64,000 nucleotides of DNA from Vanilla planifolia (lineage: Eukaryota > Streptophyta > Magnoliopsida > Asparagales > Orchidaceae), in the NCBI GenBank assembly GCA_023846275.1, contig CM043878.1:11725501-11789500 (forward strand), written 5' to 3'. The translations under genes and the position numbers were made by a program. This document shows positions 41,701-51,728 of the stretch, piece by piece (the first letter of the stretch is position 1; every line of letters starts with the position of its first letter). A model generated the notes under the pieces. It worked only from the letters and a program-made list of their open reading frames with translations. It was not told the DNA's origin and searched no databases.

Positions 41701-44700
41701 AAAATATTGGACGATTTGGAGAGTGAAATCTCTCACAAAATGTTGGTTAAGGCTGACTGCAATTGACCTTTGGATTTAAGCCATCGCTGAATCTCAGCAT
41801 AGGGTGCCTTTCATTGCATTGGATGCTCATTTAAACACTAAGATTGTCATTTCTAATCCTGTTTGAGAAAGAGGAGGTTATATTTTGACAGTTTGTAGCC
41901 AACTTAAAACTTACCAAAGTAAAATGACAAAACCCTTATTAAACTACATTAATTTATGAAGGATCATACCTGATTGTAGAGGAAAAATGATACCAGGAGT
42001 AACTCAAAGAAGACTTGAAATAGATTAGGCTATAGATTCTTGAAACATTTTTACTTTAATTTAATTGGGATTTGTAAAAGCAATAAAATAGAAATTGTAG
42101 AGCTCTTCTTAGCTTTTTAACACATCAAAACTTGTCAAAGTTTATGACATCTATTGCATACACCAAAATTGGTATGCAATGTACACTTAAACTAAATTTC
42201 TTATTAATTATTAAAGTATGCATCAACAATTAACAGGAACTTTGTTCAATTTGACTATACTTTAGCATGCCATTTATTGATACGATGTCATTTCTAATTT
42301 TGATATCAGGATGAAAGGATGAAAAGTTGTAGTCGAAATATTAATTGTAACTTGTAGTAGAAAAATGTTGATCTATAGCCCATATATAAATCAAAGGCTA
42401 AGTATAAAAGGCAAGATTCATATAGAAGATCTCAAGTTGGAGGATAAAAATCGTCTCTATCCCACCTTTAAGGAATGAAAAAAAAAACTCACAAGTACAA
42501 AAATCATTCGTAGTATTTAAACATTGAGGAACATGAGGTAGTTATTGCTACTACCAAAAGAATGCAAAACATAAGCTATTTGGCAAATGGCATCATTTGG
42601 GTAGTTGAGTCACGTGCTAGATATCAGATAGGACAATTGAAGAGTCTCCTTAGAGCTAGATTCCTATAAACGAAGATACTATAGGGCATGCCAACTCAGC
42701 TTCAAGATCAAATACTTCCTTCTTCGTGGACAAGGCAATGCATGTTGTATTGTGGGAACCGTAGCAGCCACAAAATTATCAATGGTTTTTTATGGCCACT
42801 GTGTAGTAGTGACCCTGCCTTGAGTTATCGAGCCATCAAAATTTATAACTCATCATAATGGGGTGATCCCATTGTGATTGAGAGACTGAAAAACAACCTA
42901 ATGGTCTGTAAGGATCCCATGCCTTTAAGCTAGTAGGTGAGGTTTGAGAACTCATGGAAGCACAAAGACATTAATGACTTGGCCATGAAAGGGTGGATTA
43001 TTCATGGGTTTTGGCATTATGGTTCCCTTAGATTTAGTATGAAGTAGTTTCAATGCTAGCCATTACTTAAGAGCAACCTTTCTTAGGTGTTATTTCTTAC
43101 AAATGGGTCAAGAAAGTAAAAAAAATGGCACGGTAGTGAAAAAAATTGACTTGAGTTAAAAAGATTACAGAGGACTTGAGACATTCCCAAAATGCATGCT
43201 TCAAAGATTCTTCAATCAGGTAAATCTAGGGTCACAAATTGTCATGAGAAATATTATGGTACTTTAACCAGAGGGCAGTTGGTACGACCCGATTGCATGC
43301 TTGCCAAGCCTCTAAAGCTTAATCAATTGTAGCAAGGCTGTCATATATGTTAGAAGTGGGTGCATTTATGGAATTTTTTTGCCCCCAAATGTGCAAGTCA
43401 TTGCTAGCTTCAAGATAGGTATGATTTGCACAAATGCTCTCAATGAGACGTTCTTGGAACAATAAGCTGAAGTGGTTTAGCTTTCAATTGCTTGAGTTAC
43501 TAAGGAGCAGTTAAAGGTTGGTAAGCTAACCATCAAACATGCCAACAAAAGTTTACACATATTAGGGAGAATATGGTTGCCTTAATGATCTTATGAGAAA
43601 GAGCAAAGTTTATCATTGTTGTTTTTCAAGGCGTATTATTGTTTGCAATGCACATATCAGATACCAAGCTGACTATCCCTTTTGTCTAATCTCAAAACAA
43701 CTTAGCCTTTGGTCATACTTGGCTTGAAAGCAGTCTGTACTTTGTGAGGGATACTTGCCATCCTTTAAGACAATGAATACATAATCTCACTTTGATTTTC
43801 AGCTGGTAGACTTTATCTTAAGAGAGGAAATGGATGGAGTGTGAAGTAGAATCCCTACCCATAGGAAGTTGCAAATAAGCTTCATAATGGTGTTTAGGAT
43901 ATTACACAAGATATAAGTATGTGACATGGCTTTCATTGATAATGAGATGAAGGCAATAAACCAAATAGAATAGGAGAATGTCATTGTTCAAAGAAGCTAC
44001 GAAATTACAAGAGTAGAAGGGGTAATATGGATACCTTTAAAGTGCACCAACATTCACCTTAGTGTTGTTCAAAAGCAAGAAAAGTTTACCATGAAGGATA
44101 AGAAGATGAGGAGATTGGGGGTAACCTTGCTAAAGGTTATGGGTGCTTAAAATCCCATTGGAATGGATGCCGTTGCCTTATATAAGGAAACAATACCTAG
44201 ATACATGCTTAGAATCCCGCTGAATCCAAGTGTTTGAAAAACCATTGTGCCTTAATATGTAGAAGAGGAACAAGTTTATCTTGTGGTAAGCTTTTTCAGT
44301 GTCCACTTTGAGAGTCATTAGGTTAATGGAGGAGGTACAACACTCCATGTGGCCCAATACTTGGGCTAGAAGGCAAATTTCGAAGGTGTCCTACTTTGAT
44401 TGAATGCTTCTTGCTTGCTTGCAACCAAAGAATCATTTAGTTTATTATTAAGGACCTTGGCAATAATTTTATTGATTGTGTTGCAAAGGCTAATTGGACA
44501 AATTTTGTTTAGTTTGGAGGTCCTATCTACCTTATGATAACATTAATATTGATACAGTCCACAACCATACTTGATTAGCTTTGAGACATTCTGGTAGTAT
44601 TAAAAAATTGCAAGATGGGTTTAGTAAGGTTTCTTCTATACCCCAATAATCCTTAAAGAAAAAATTAGTGATAGAGTTAATATTGAGAACGCAATTGAAG

Positions 44701-47700
44701 GTAGGGATTGAATAGCTAATAAGACATTGTCTTATAAAATACATTGTTGATGATATCATTAATATTGAGAGCATGGTTTAAGAGAGGGGATCAAATAGCT
44801 AAGAGCACCTTGCTTAATGAAATACAAGAGGAAAGTTTAGCAGCCTTTTCGACGAAAAGGGTGGGTTAAGAGAAGTGTGTTGATGGACATATGTGTGTGT
44901 GTCTGTTGGGTAGAATTCAAACAAAAGGTTTGGAATGGTCACATTGTCTTTCAATATTTTCCTTGATGGGTTGACAAAGAAGGGGATGTGGTCGGCGTGC
45001 TTTTGATAGTTGATAGCCCTATCAATGAATGACATATTCTTGTCCCCTAGAACAATCTATCGAACCTTGGTTCGTTTTCACCACCAAGTTTCAAGATAGA
45101 AAAGGCTAGAATTGCAGTAAAAAATGAAAGTAAGCAGATGGTGTTGCTCCTTTGAGATGTCCTAACAATCTCTTTTGGATTTCAATGATTTGGGATTCAA
45201 GGGACTTGCATATAGAAAGGTCGCCCATCCATCTTTCTTCATTTTTTAAGATGCTTGATTTTCTACTCCAATTATTATTAAATACAATATGAGTGACCCC
45301 CTTAGTTGGTCTATTATAGGCCCTCCTAACCCTGTTGCATGTTTTGACGAAGGAGAGTCAAATATTTTCAAACTTCAATTGTCAGGTAGAGTTTCCTTCC
45401 ATTTGCAAGAGAGGCTAGTAGTCCATCCCAATCCAAGCCAAATAGGAGACTTGAGAGTTAAGGAGGCTTATGAGATATTTGAGCTCATGAGGAACTTGTT
45501 AAGTCTAGACCATACTCTTTCTTTTCAAGCCTTATTATTAGATCTTGTGAAATTGGGCCCATCAAAATTGGTCATGAAAATCATTGAAGGCTGTGAAATA
45601 TGCAAAATCTTGCTTTGTAGACTTGAACACAAGGTGTAACTTAGCTTGGGATAATGGGCAATTGAAATCCATGATGATGATTGCTGAACCCCATAAAGTT
45701 GTGGACAACTAGTCCCACAAAAGATGTTTAAAAAGGCAATCACACTCAATATAAACAATCATAATGATCCGAGGGGGTTATTATCATGCAAAACGATTAC
45801 AATTTTCTTAGAATAGAGGATGGTCTGGAACTTGACAATTTTTTATTCAAATCACTAGGATACCCTATTATGCTTTCTAAGAGGGAGTAGGTGAAACTTC
45901 GAGGCAACACCAGTTCAATTTTTTAATGGGAGAAACAAGTGGATAGGTTTTTCAAGAAGGTAGATGAGATAGGGAGAGTGGTCTCTAATCAGACTATGCA
46001 AAAAGTTATGTGAGGTTGATTATAATTGTAAAAGTTTTTTTGTCATGGGCAAGGAGTGGTGGGAATTGGCACTCAAACAATCCATGATCTATATTTCTTG
46101 ATCTATGCTTAATCGAATGAGCATCTTTGCCAATGGCTATCAACAAATGAGACTTATGGTGGTTGTTGGAGTGTTAAGGGAATTGCATCAAGCCTTCTTA
46201 GTAGGCATACTTCAAGATGGAGCACAATATTATGGCAAATGGTTTTGTTAAGGGTTCTTTAGATATAGGACAAAGGCAAAGGGATGGAGGGGGACTACTC
46301 TTTTGCTTGAGCTCTCAAATAGGGGTGCCTAGACTACTTGGTTTTGCACACACAAGTGACAAGTGTCAAGCATGAAACAACTCTTACAGGTAGCTAGGAT
46401 GATGTGTTAATTAATTCTAAGAGTGGGGATGTGGGTTTCATTTGGTCCAATGAGATTGAGGTTTCCTTTTGGCGCTTAGGAATAGCTTTAGGGGCCTTAG
46501 GCCTCTTTCTCTTCCTTTGGCACTCGATGAAATTCAATCCACCTTGGTAGTGCCCAAAATCTCTGACCACATGTTAGTTTTTCTGATGTTAGAGGATGAC
46601 GCACATGAAGAAATAATAGCCACACTACGGTGCAGGATAGTGTGCCCAGTTTAGGCTTGATTTTGTAGGACTACCCAGTTTTGGCCGATGTCATGTATTT
46701 GGGATTGATTAGAGAAGGTTCGGCATAAGGACATCACTTTTTCAAATGGTCGGCATCATTGTAGTGCCTACAAATTATCATCATACTTTGTGCTTAAACA
46801 TTTGGTAAAAAGGCCCATGATGGTCTGTCATACGTGCACCTGACTTTTGGGTCTTGAATGTGTTAACCTTCACACAAAATCTAGCAAATGGCACGCTCAC
46901 CTAACAACATCCTTATTGAGTTGTATGACAACATCTAACCCAATCCTAGAAGGGCTAATTTCTGCTTAAGCATAAATAGGTAAACCTGCAAAACATATAC
47001 AAAGAGAATGTTCGTGAAAGCCATCTTGGATGGGCCGAGGTTTTGAGTCAAACAATCACTACAATTGATTGCATTCATGAGCACATCATTAAACTAATCA
47101 GAGATTGCCTATCCCATTAGTGCATCACTGGTATAGCTTCTCCACTGCATTATCTTTGCAATTAATTGCCACCTACAGCCCCGGCTCATGGTCCTCCATA
47201 TCAATGATGTCATGTGGCATGCTCACCATAAGGTGCGACCCGCACCCCACCCCCCCTACTGTTACTTCATATCTTTCATAAGTAGCTGCATCTTTTGCCC
47301 TTTTTCCATGCTCATACAGAAAAATATATCTGGCCCCACCCATACAGTGACATCTCTCGTATTATTACAAGATTTAGCATCAAAAGTAGCACGGACAGGA
47401 GTCAATGAGACTACTTGAAGTGCAATCAGACGGGTACCTAGCATATCCACAGCAGTATAACACAATAAAGAAGGTGTTCTATGATGACCTATTGTATGCA
47501 AAGGTGGCATAGACGATGAGGACAGCCCAAGCAAGGAACCTTCATGCTAGGGCTCACAAGGATTCTCTAAACCATCCATGTCACCAATTGTTTCAAGTCG
47601 ACAGCGATCACCTATGGTAGACTGAGCATAACTCTTCTTGACCTTGGCAGAAGACTTGCTGGTCCAATCTTCCATGATAGAGCAGGAGAGAATGGAAAAA

Positions 47701-49886
47701 GCTTTTTATTGTCGGGATGGAGGAAGATCACTTAACGTCCATTGGGAAATCCTCATTCATTAGATTCTCTCTGACATCTTTATCTCCTTATGATGCCTGC
47801 AAAGAGGAATCAACATCATTTAGTGAATTGGAATTTGTTGAGTCCTTTGCCACATCCCAGGAGGCTTTCTAGAAGAAAAGCAGGGAAGCGAGGTGGCAGA
47901 GAACTCCCATGAAGATGGTGAAGAGAAATTACATGCAACGCCCTCAAAGAGGAAGGAGGCCCATGGCACTTGGCCTACCTGGAGGGGGAAAAAACGGGAG
48001 GTGTTTATCCTTTGACCAGGGAAAGAAAAAGTCCTAAAATATACCTTGCAAGAGACTGTTAAAATAAATAATCCTACATGCTTGGAACTTGAGGAGATGT
48101 TGTTAATCAACAAAGCATAATGGGATTATGGATGAAGGTGTCCCTAAGCTATGACCCTCAGTCTTTTCACATTTTCACTTGCATTCTCAAATTTGTCAAC
48201 CCATTCCATAAAATCACCCACTCACTGTAAATTTTTTGTTTGTTGCCTGGTTCTATATGTAGTTTTTTTCTTGTGCTCTATTAGGTTGCAGCAGAATGTC
48301 ATTTGTTTGCCAATTGCTTCATTGATGTGAAGTTGTAAGCAAGTTATCGTGTTCCCACATCCTTCTTGATCAGTCATGTTGATCAGGTTTTTAGACCTTT
48401 TACTTGAGCAATTGGTGAATGGGCAGGCACTTAAAGTGGAATTTGTTATATCTTTTGGTCTAGCAATCTCATCATTGCAAGATAAATTTGTTTAGGTTAA
48501 ATATGATTTTGGCATAAGTGTTGCTCAGGAAATGTTATGGAATTATATATTAACCAATTCTGTTTATTTTAATCCTGTTGAACTATGGAATTTATTTTAC
48601 GTGCATTTATTTTTTTTTTTTCATCTTGTTTAAGAAATTTTATGTCTAGGCATTAGCAGATCTTTTGCCTTGTTTGCACAATAAAGGGAACAGAGTTCTT
48701 ATATTTAGCCAATGGACTGCAATGCTTGATATACTTGAATGGGCATTGGAGGTTATAGGAGTTACCTACAGACGTCTTGATGGCAGGTAAATCTCTTTTG
48801 CACATGAAATAGTTATATTTTGGTGTTCATTAAAATTTGTTTTATTAATTTTTTTTTTGTTTAAATATGTTAGTACTCCAGTGGCTGAGAGACAAACCAT
48901 TGTGGATAGTTTCAACAATGATCTTTCGATCTTTGCATGCTTGCTTTCGACAAGGGCTGGAGGGCAGGGCCTGAACTTAATTGGAGCTGATACAGTTATT
49001 ATACATGATATGGATTTTAACCCTCAGATGGATCGCCAGGCTGAAGATAGATGCCATCGAATTGGACAAGTTAAGCCTGTTACAGTTTACAGGTATTCTG
49101 CAAAGTACTGTATTATTGTCAATTTTTGAGATGGTTGCCTTGCAAAATTTAGTTGTATTGAATGGCGCAGAGCATTTTTTGAAGACATACTCTTCTACTT
49201 GAGTTTTTTTTCTTAATGTATACAAGTGTTCATTCAAATTGAAAATTGTTATTTTGAAGTTTTAATCCTTTTTAATTTTTTTTGTGTCTTGTTAGTTTGG
49301 TATTCAACCTTGGGTTACTTGGGTTTTTGGATTAGTTAAGCACGAAGTTCTTTATCGAATAGTTTCTTGGCATTGTTTTCCTTTATATAAAGCCATGATG
49401 AACTGTTTTGCTTAGCTCATTTTGAGACTCGATGCACCTCATGTTGATGAATTGCTCAATATTCTCGACTTTCTTATTTGCTAACATATGCTAATTATGT
49501 TAGTCTAGATCCAGTAAAACCTAGTGATTATCCAGAATAGTGTAAACTTTAGCAACATTTTTTTTTTCCTTTTTGTACGTTTTCTTAAAGAAAAATTAGC
49601 TGTTCCCGGCATTTGCCTGTACTGACTTTTAATTCTTCAGCCCAAATAGATCATCTAGTTAGCCCAATGTTCTAATGCTTTTGAAGATTGGAAGCTAATT
49701 CAACCACATTCTCAACCTTGCAGGCTTGTAACAAAGGGCACAGTGGATGAGAACATATACGAAATTGCGAGGCGAAAGTTGGTATTAGATGCTGCGGTGC
49801 TCGAGTCGGGAACGGCTTTGGAGAATGACGACGACGTGCCCCAAAAGACCATGGGAGAGATATTGTCCTCCCTCCTCCTTGTGTGA
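17775..49886 (+). CDS. CHR19: SNF2-family ATP-dependent chromatin remodeller, ETL1/SMARCAD1 group (CHR19-like), 12 exons
   Basis: Exons: 17775-18311, 18414-18531, 23088-23128, 23208-23458, 23549-23729, 29685-29870, 29966-30139, 30266-30424, 41106-41183, 48650-48786, 48874-49092 and 49724-49886. All join in frame to 747 codons, close to the length of Arabidopsis CHR19. The N-terminus (about 1-180) is acidic and low-complexity. The helicase core has motif I DEMGLGKT (223-230), Ia [10 protein letters not shown] (253-262), II DEAH (337-340), III LTGTP (366-370), [10 protein letters not shown] (590-597), [12 protein letters not shown] (645-655) and [13 protein letters not shown] (675-685), so all catalytic residues are present. 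CHR19 is a nuclear ATPase reported to work with SUVR2 in transcriptional silencing; animal SMARCAD1 remodels nucleosomes at heterochromatin and DNA breaks. The CUE domains of animal SMARCAD1 were not seen. Four introns exceed 4 kb and are full of transposon remnants. The gene symbol is by homology. Confidence 0.95.
21848..21937. repeat. Short irregular direct repeats (GATAGACCCAGTTT)
   Basis: Three copies of an AGATAGACCCAGTTT-like unit occur within 90 bases, two of them preceded by TACATATT. Spacing is uneven. Confidence 0.7.
22053..22223 (-). mobile_element. Degenerate retrotransposon reverse transcriptase fragment (gypsy-like)
   Basis: The minus-strand translation reads [13 protein letters not shown], then KDHLANLK, a stop, TMDTLRR, then [13 protein letters not shown]. 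The order matches the RT segment around the catalytic Tyr-x-Asp-Asp box and the following helix of plant gypsy elements. Here the two aspartates read Gly-Glu and a stop follows, so it is inactive. It lies antisense inside CHR19-like intron 2. Element ends were not found. Confidence 0.5.
23730..29684 (+). other. CHR19-like intron 5, 6.0 kb
   Basis: It lies between the exon ending in [11 protein letters not shown] and the exon starting ELWSLLEF, a join that is seamless in the family. It contains an unidentified minus-strand element remnant between about 26.3 and 27.7 kb; the rest shows no recognisable domain. Confidence 0.65.
26340..27665 (-). mobile_element. Degenerate minus-strand coding remnant of an unidentified retroelement
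   Basis: Several minus-strand pieces read like diverged protein rather than random AT-rich translation: a 108-codon frame at 27665-27339 (including [17 protein letters not shown]), a 124-codon frame at 27342-26968 and a piece near 26460-26370 (including [13 protein letters not shown]). They are collinear and broken by stops. The first piece vaguely resembles sequences found next to plant retroelement or pararetrovirus-like polyproteins, but I recognise no diagnostic RT, protease or integrase motif. The class is therefore left open. Confidence 0.3.
32549..32566. repeat. (GA)n microsatellite
   Basis: Nine perfect GA units in intron 8. Confidence 0.9.
33440..33900. repeat. Dispersed repeat family, copy 1
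   Basis: This shares blocks such as AAAATCAAACTTGAAAGAA, CACAATAGAGATA and a following Leu/Phe-rich AT stretch with copies near 34.6 and 39.6 kb in the same order and orientation. It is probably part of a degraded LTR or non-coding retroelement segment; the class was not determined. Confidence 0.5.
34600..34870. repeat. Dispersed repeat family, copy 2
   Basis: It matches copies 1 and 3 through AAAGCAAAGTAGAAG, ATCAGAGATAAGCGCTAATC and the following AAATTTGAATAGCATAA block. It is more diverged than the other pair. Confidence 0.45.
36756..36779. repeat. (TG)n microsatellite
   Basis: Twelve perfect TG units in CHR19-like intron 8. Confidence 0.95.
37551..37578 (-). mobile_element. LTR/primer-binding-site-like junction
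   Basis: On the minus strand, 37565-37551 reads TGGTATTAGAGTATC, close to the TGGTATCAGAGC primer-binding site that many plant LTR retrotransposons use with initiator tRNA-Met. The bases at higher coordinates (from about 37,566) would then be the end of a 5' LTR. A related, more degraded junction lies at 38521-38550. No LTR partner or internal coding region was identified. Confidence 0.45.
38521..38550 (-). mobile_element. Second, degraded LTR/PBS-like junction
   Basis: This aligns with 37551-37578 (TTGATGCTATAATAACAATTAATATAGA against TTGATACTCTAATACCAATTAATGTAGA). Similarity continues on the high-coordinate side (AACCAAAAGGAAT against AAACAAAAGGAAT). It is therefore a diverged second copy about 970 bp away. 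Confidence 0.4.
39590..39890. repeat. Dispersed repeat family, copy 3
   Basis: It shares with copy 1 the block AAAATCAAACTTGAAAGAA and, downstream, TTTTTATAGA...CACAATAGAGATA, then a TTAAAAATTT-like block. Orientation is the same as the other copies. Confidence 0.5.
40350..40370. repeat. T21 homopolymer tract
   Basis: An uninterrupted run of 21 T in intron 8. It could be the poly(A) tail of a minus-strand retroposed sequence, but no source was recognised. Confidence 0.85.
44431..45800 (-). mobile_element. Degenerate LINE (L1-type) retrotransposon, antisense in intron 9
   Basis: At 44497-44431 the minus strand reads [20 protein letters not shown], a clear match to the conserved reverse-transcriptase block (RPISLCN..YKIIAKVLANRL) of plant L1-type LINEs. 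Upstream on the same strand, between about 45,800 and 45,100, broken frames read like the C-terminal endonuclease and linker region that precedes RT in these elements. Stops and frameshifts are frequent, so it is inactive. The 5' end (ORF1) and poly(A) end were not located; sequence up to about 47.5 kb may also belong to it. Confidence 0.65.
44671..44834. repeat. Diverged tandem repeat of about 90 bp
   Basis: Two adjacent segments share TTAATATTGAGA, then GGGAT..AATAGCTAA, then AAATACA blocks with similar spacing. They lie inside the LINE remnant. Confidence 0.5.
49468..49684 (+). repeat. Intron 11 segment repeated downstream at 57,652
   Basis: This part of CHR19-like intron 11 shares ACTTTCTTATTTGCTAA, ATAGTGTAAAC, TTAGCTGT-like and CCCAAATAGATCATCTAG blocks with 57652-57840 in the same order and orientation. 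The duplicated part carries no exon. Confidence 0.75.
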
Positions 49887-51053
49887 GATCATTCTCTGAG
49901 CATCTTTATTGATTGTAGAAGCTGGAATTGAGTGGACATGCTCATTGGTGGTTATCTAATCTCTGTTCTACATAGTGGCAGTTTTGGCTTCTCTGCTGAT
50001 AACAGCAGAATTGACAGTGAAAAGAAGATATTAGAGGCTCATGCCTCAGGAGGTAAGATGTTTCACTTCTTATGTTTATTCTGAATCAATTAAGTTATAT
50101 GTTAGATGAATTCATCTCACTTCATTGAAGTCTACTTCTTACTTTGCTTAGTAAGAATTAACTTCTCGACCACCTATGTTAAGGTTGCTTGGCTACAACA
50201 AAGACCCTTTGATCGATCATGCATTGGCAATCACCCTTCTCTTGCTCATCGATCACTGTTGCATGTTGCACTTTAGGTGCTTAGCATGACTCGAGTTAAT
50301 GTGTAGGACTCTCTTCCTTCGAGCCTCAAATCCTACTCTTTTGAGGGATCATTAGATTCAATATTGATCTAATTTTTCACTTGCAAGCAAGGTGCTCTCT
50401 TGCTTAAAAGAAATAGATAAATAACACTCAAAATTACTATAGCTAACACTAGTTCATCAATTAGAGTTCTTATATATAAATAATGTGAGACTAAACAATA
50501 AAAATGTATATATTATGCCCTCAAATATGATTTGATAATAGTGTTCATCATTTATGAATTGTAAAAAAATGTTAGGATGCATTGTAATCAAGCCTATACA
50601 ATTGATGATTATTGAAAATTATATAAGTATTCAATAGTTAATTAATGAATCATATATCATTGGAGATATATTATAATAAACCTACAATTCCAATAATCAT
50701 TGTAAATGGTTTTAATAGTAGTTGATAATAGTAATATTGGACTTAATATTCAAAGTGTTTGGAGATGACATGTATAGTTTAACCAAATACAATCTTAATG
50801 AATTCGACCCTTAAGAGTCAATTGGTTGTACATTAGAAGTAATATTTGCACCAATTACCCTAGGGTTGTTGGAGGCTCAAGTTTTGGATCAAAAAATAAA
50901 TATAGTATATAAATATATACTATTTTCGTTCTTTATTTTAAAATAAAGTTTGAGTTATTTCTGTTAAAAATAGTTTTTGTGCTTAAAAAAAAGAGTTCTA
51001 AAAAAGGTTGGAATGATATTTTTTTTTTTTTTTTTGATGAAAAAACAGTATCT
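49887..51053. other. Spacer between CHR19-like and RING-H2 genes
   Basis: This includes the CHR19-like 3' UTR and the possible alternative exon. From about 50,400 the sequence becomes AT-rich with no coding signal. It ends in a T tract (51019-51035) just before the RING-H2 promoter region. Confidence 0.5.
49976..50052 (+). other. Possible alternative 3' coding exon of the CHR19-like gene
   Basis: If the donor at 49883 (GTGAGA) pairs with the acceptor ending at 49975 (ACATAG), the reading frame skips the TGA at 49884-49886. It continues in frame as GSFGFSADNSRIDSEKKI and onward, either to a donor at 50053 (GTAAGA) or to a TGA at 50082-50084. The 93-nt intron has a CTAAT branch-like motif and a pyrimidine-rich end. 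The known family end fits the stop at 49886, so this is an alternative form at best. Confidence 0.35.
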
Positions 51054-51060
51054 TATAAAA
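51054..51060 (+). promoter_or_regulatory. Candidate TATA box of RING-H2 gene
   Basis: TATAAAA lies 141 bases before the ATG at 51201, leaving room for a 5' UTR of about 110 bases. The surroundings are AT-rich, so chance occurrence is possible. Confidence 0.35.
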
Positions 51061-51200
51061 AAAAATTCAAAATAAAAAAAATTAAGCCGAATTTAAAACT
51101 TCACAAGCAAGTATAGCCCAATTCATTGAATAATCCCCCAAGTCTTTACGTTCCGTTTGTTCCTTCTTCTTCGCGGTGTTGGCTGCTTTCTGCCAGCGAG

Positions 51201-51728
51201 ATGACAAGTGAAGACGGTGATGATGCCATGGCTCTCGCCAACAGTCGGCCCATCACGGTTAGCTCTTTTCCAGCGGCGAAACCCGAGGGTGGCGCCAGGC
51301 TTCTGTCCTTCCTCTTGAGGGGCATCGTCATGGCGGTGGCCCTAGCCCTCTTCTTCGTCTTGGCCGGCATCGCGGTCTTCATCCTACTCCTCCTGTTTGT
51401 CCTTGGAAGGGTCCTACGTCGTCGGAGAAGGCTCTTCCATGCTATGGTGCGGCCGCTGCCGGCAGAAAGCTGCGGCCTTTCGCAGGAAGAGTTGCAATGT
51501 CTTCCCTGCTTTTGTTTCTCAGGTAGGCAGGAAGCAATAGAAATGTTTCAGTGCGAGTGTGCCGTGTGTCTAGACGTGTTCCGAGAGGGGGAGTGGTGCA
51601 GGGCTATCCCCGGATGCAATCACGTCTTCCATGCGCTTTGCGTGGATCGGTGGCTGGAGAAATCTCAGTTTTGCCCCATCTGTCGAGGTAGTGCTGTTAC
51701 TGGTGACCAAGGATTTGACCTCCCTTGA
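51201..51728 (+). CDS. ATL-type RING-H2 finger protein (probable membrane-anchored E3 ubiquitin ligase)
   Basis: An intronless frame of 175 codons. The frame stays open 25 codons further upstream, but the codon there is TTG, so the first ATG (MTSEDGDD) is the sensible start. A single hydrophobic helix at about residues 41-69 is followed by an Arg-rich stretch (RRRRR, 73-77), suggesting a membrane anchor with a cytosolic C-terminus. Then comes a GLD-like segment (GLSQEELQCLP, 92-102). The RING-H2 ligands are all present: C120, C123, C139, H141, H144, C147, C158 and C161, with the Trp after the sixth ligand (W151) that typifies E2 binding. This helix-GLD-RING order is the plant ATL family, whose members ubiquitinate substrates in defence, hormone and stress responses. 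The specific subgroup and substrate are unknown. The frame is much GC-richer than its flanks. Confidence 0.92.
   Translation: MTSEDGDDAMALANSRPITVSSFPAAKPEGGARLLSFLLRGIVMAVALALFFVLAGIAVFILLLLFVLGRVLRRRRRLFHAMVRPLPAESCGLSQEELQCLPCFCFSGRQEAIEMFQCECAVCLDVFREGEWCRAIPGCNHVFHALCVDRWLEKSQFCPICRGSAVTGDQGFDLP

Larger units (their letters stand above)
41184..48649 (+). other. CHR19-like intron 9, 7.5 kb, containing a LINE remnant
   Basis: Flanking exons end AKCQ and begin ALADLLP, matching contiguous family sequence. Much of the 43.9-46.0 kb interval reads on the minus strand as a broken LINE. A separate plus-strand frame at 45289-45639 overlaps it and is considered antisense noise. Confidence 0.65.

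Noticed and set aside
45289..45639. 116-codon plus-strand frame in CHR19-like intron 9
   Set aside because: The opposite strand reads as LINE sequence here; the plus-strand product resembles nothing I know.
51126..51200. Extended N-terminus of the RING-H2 protein
   Set aside because: The frame is open, but its first codon is TTG, not ATG; the first true ATG is at 51201 and gives a normal ATL-like protein.
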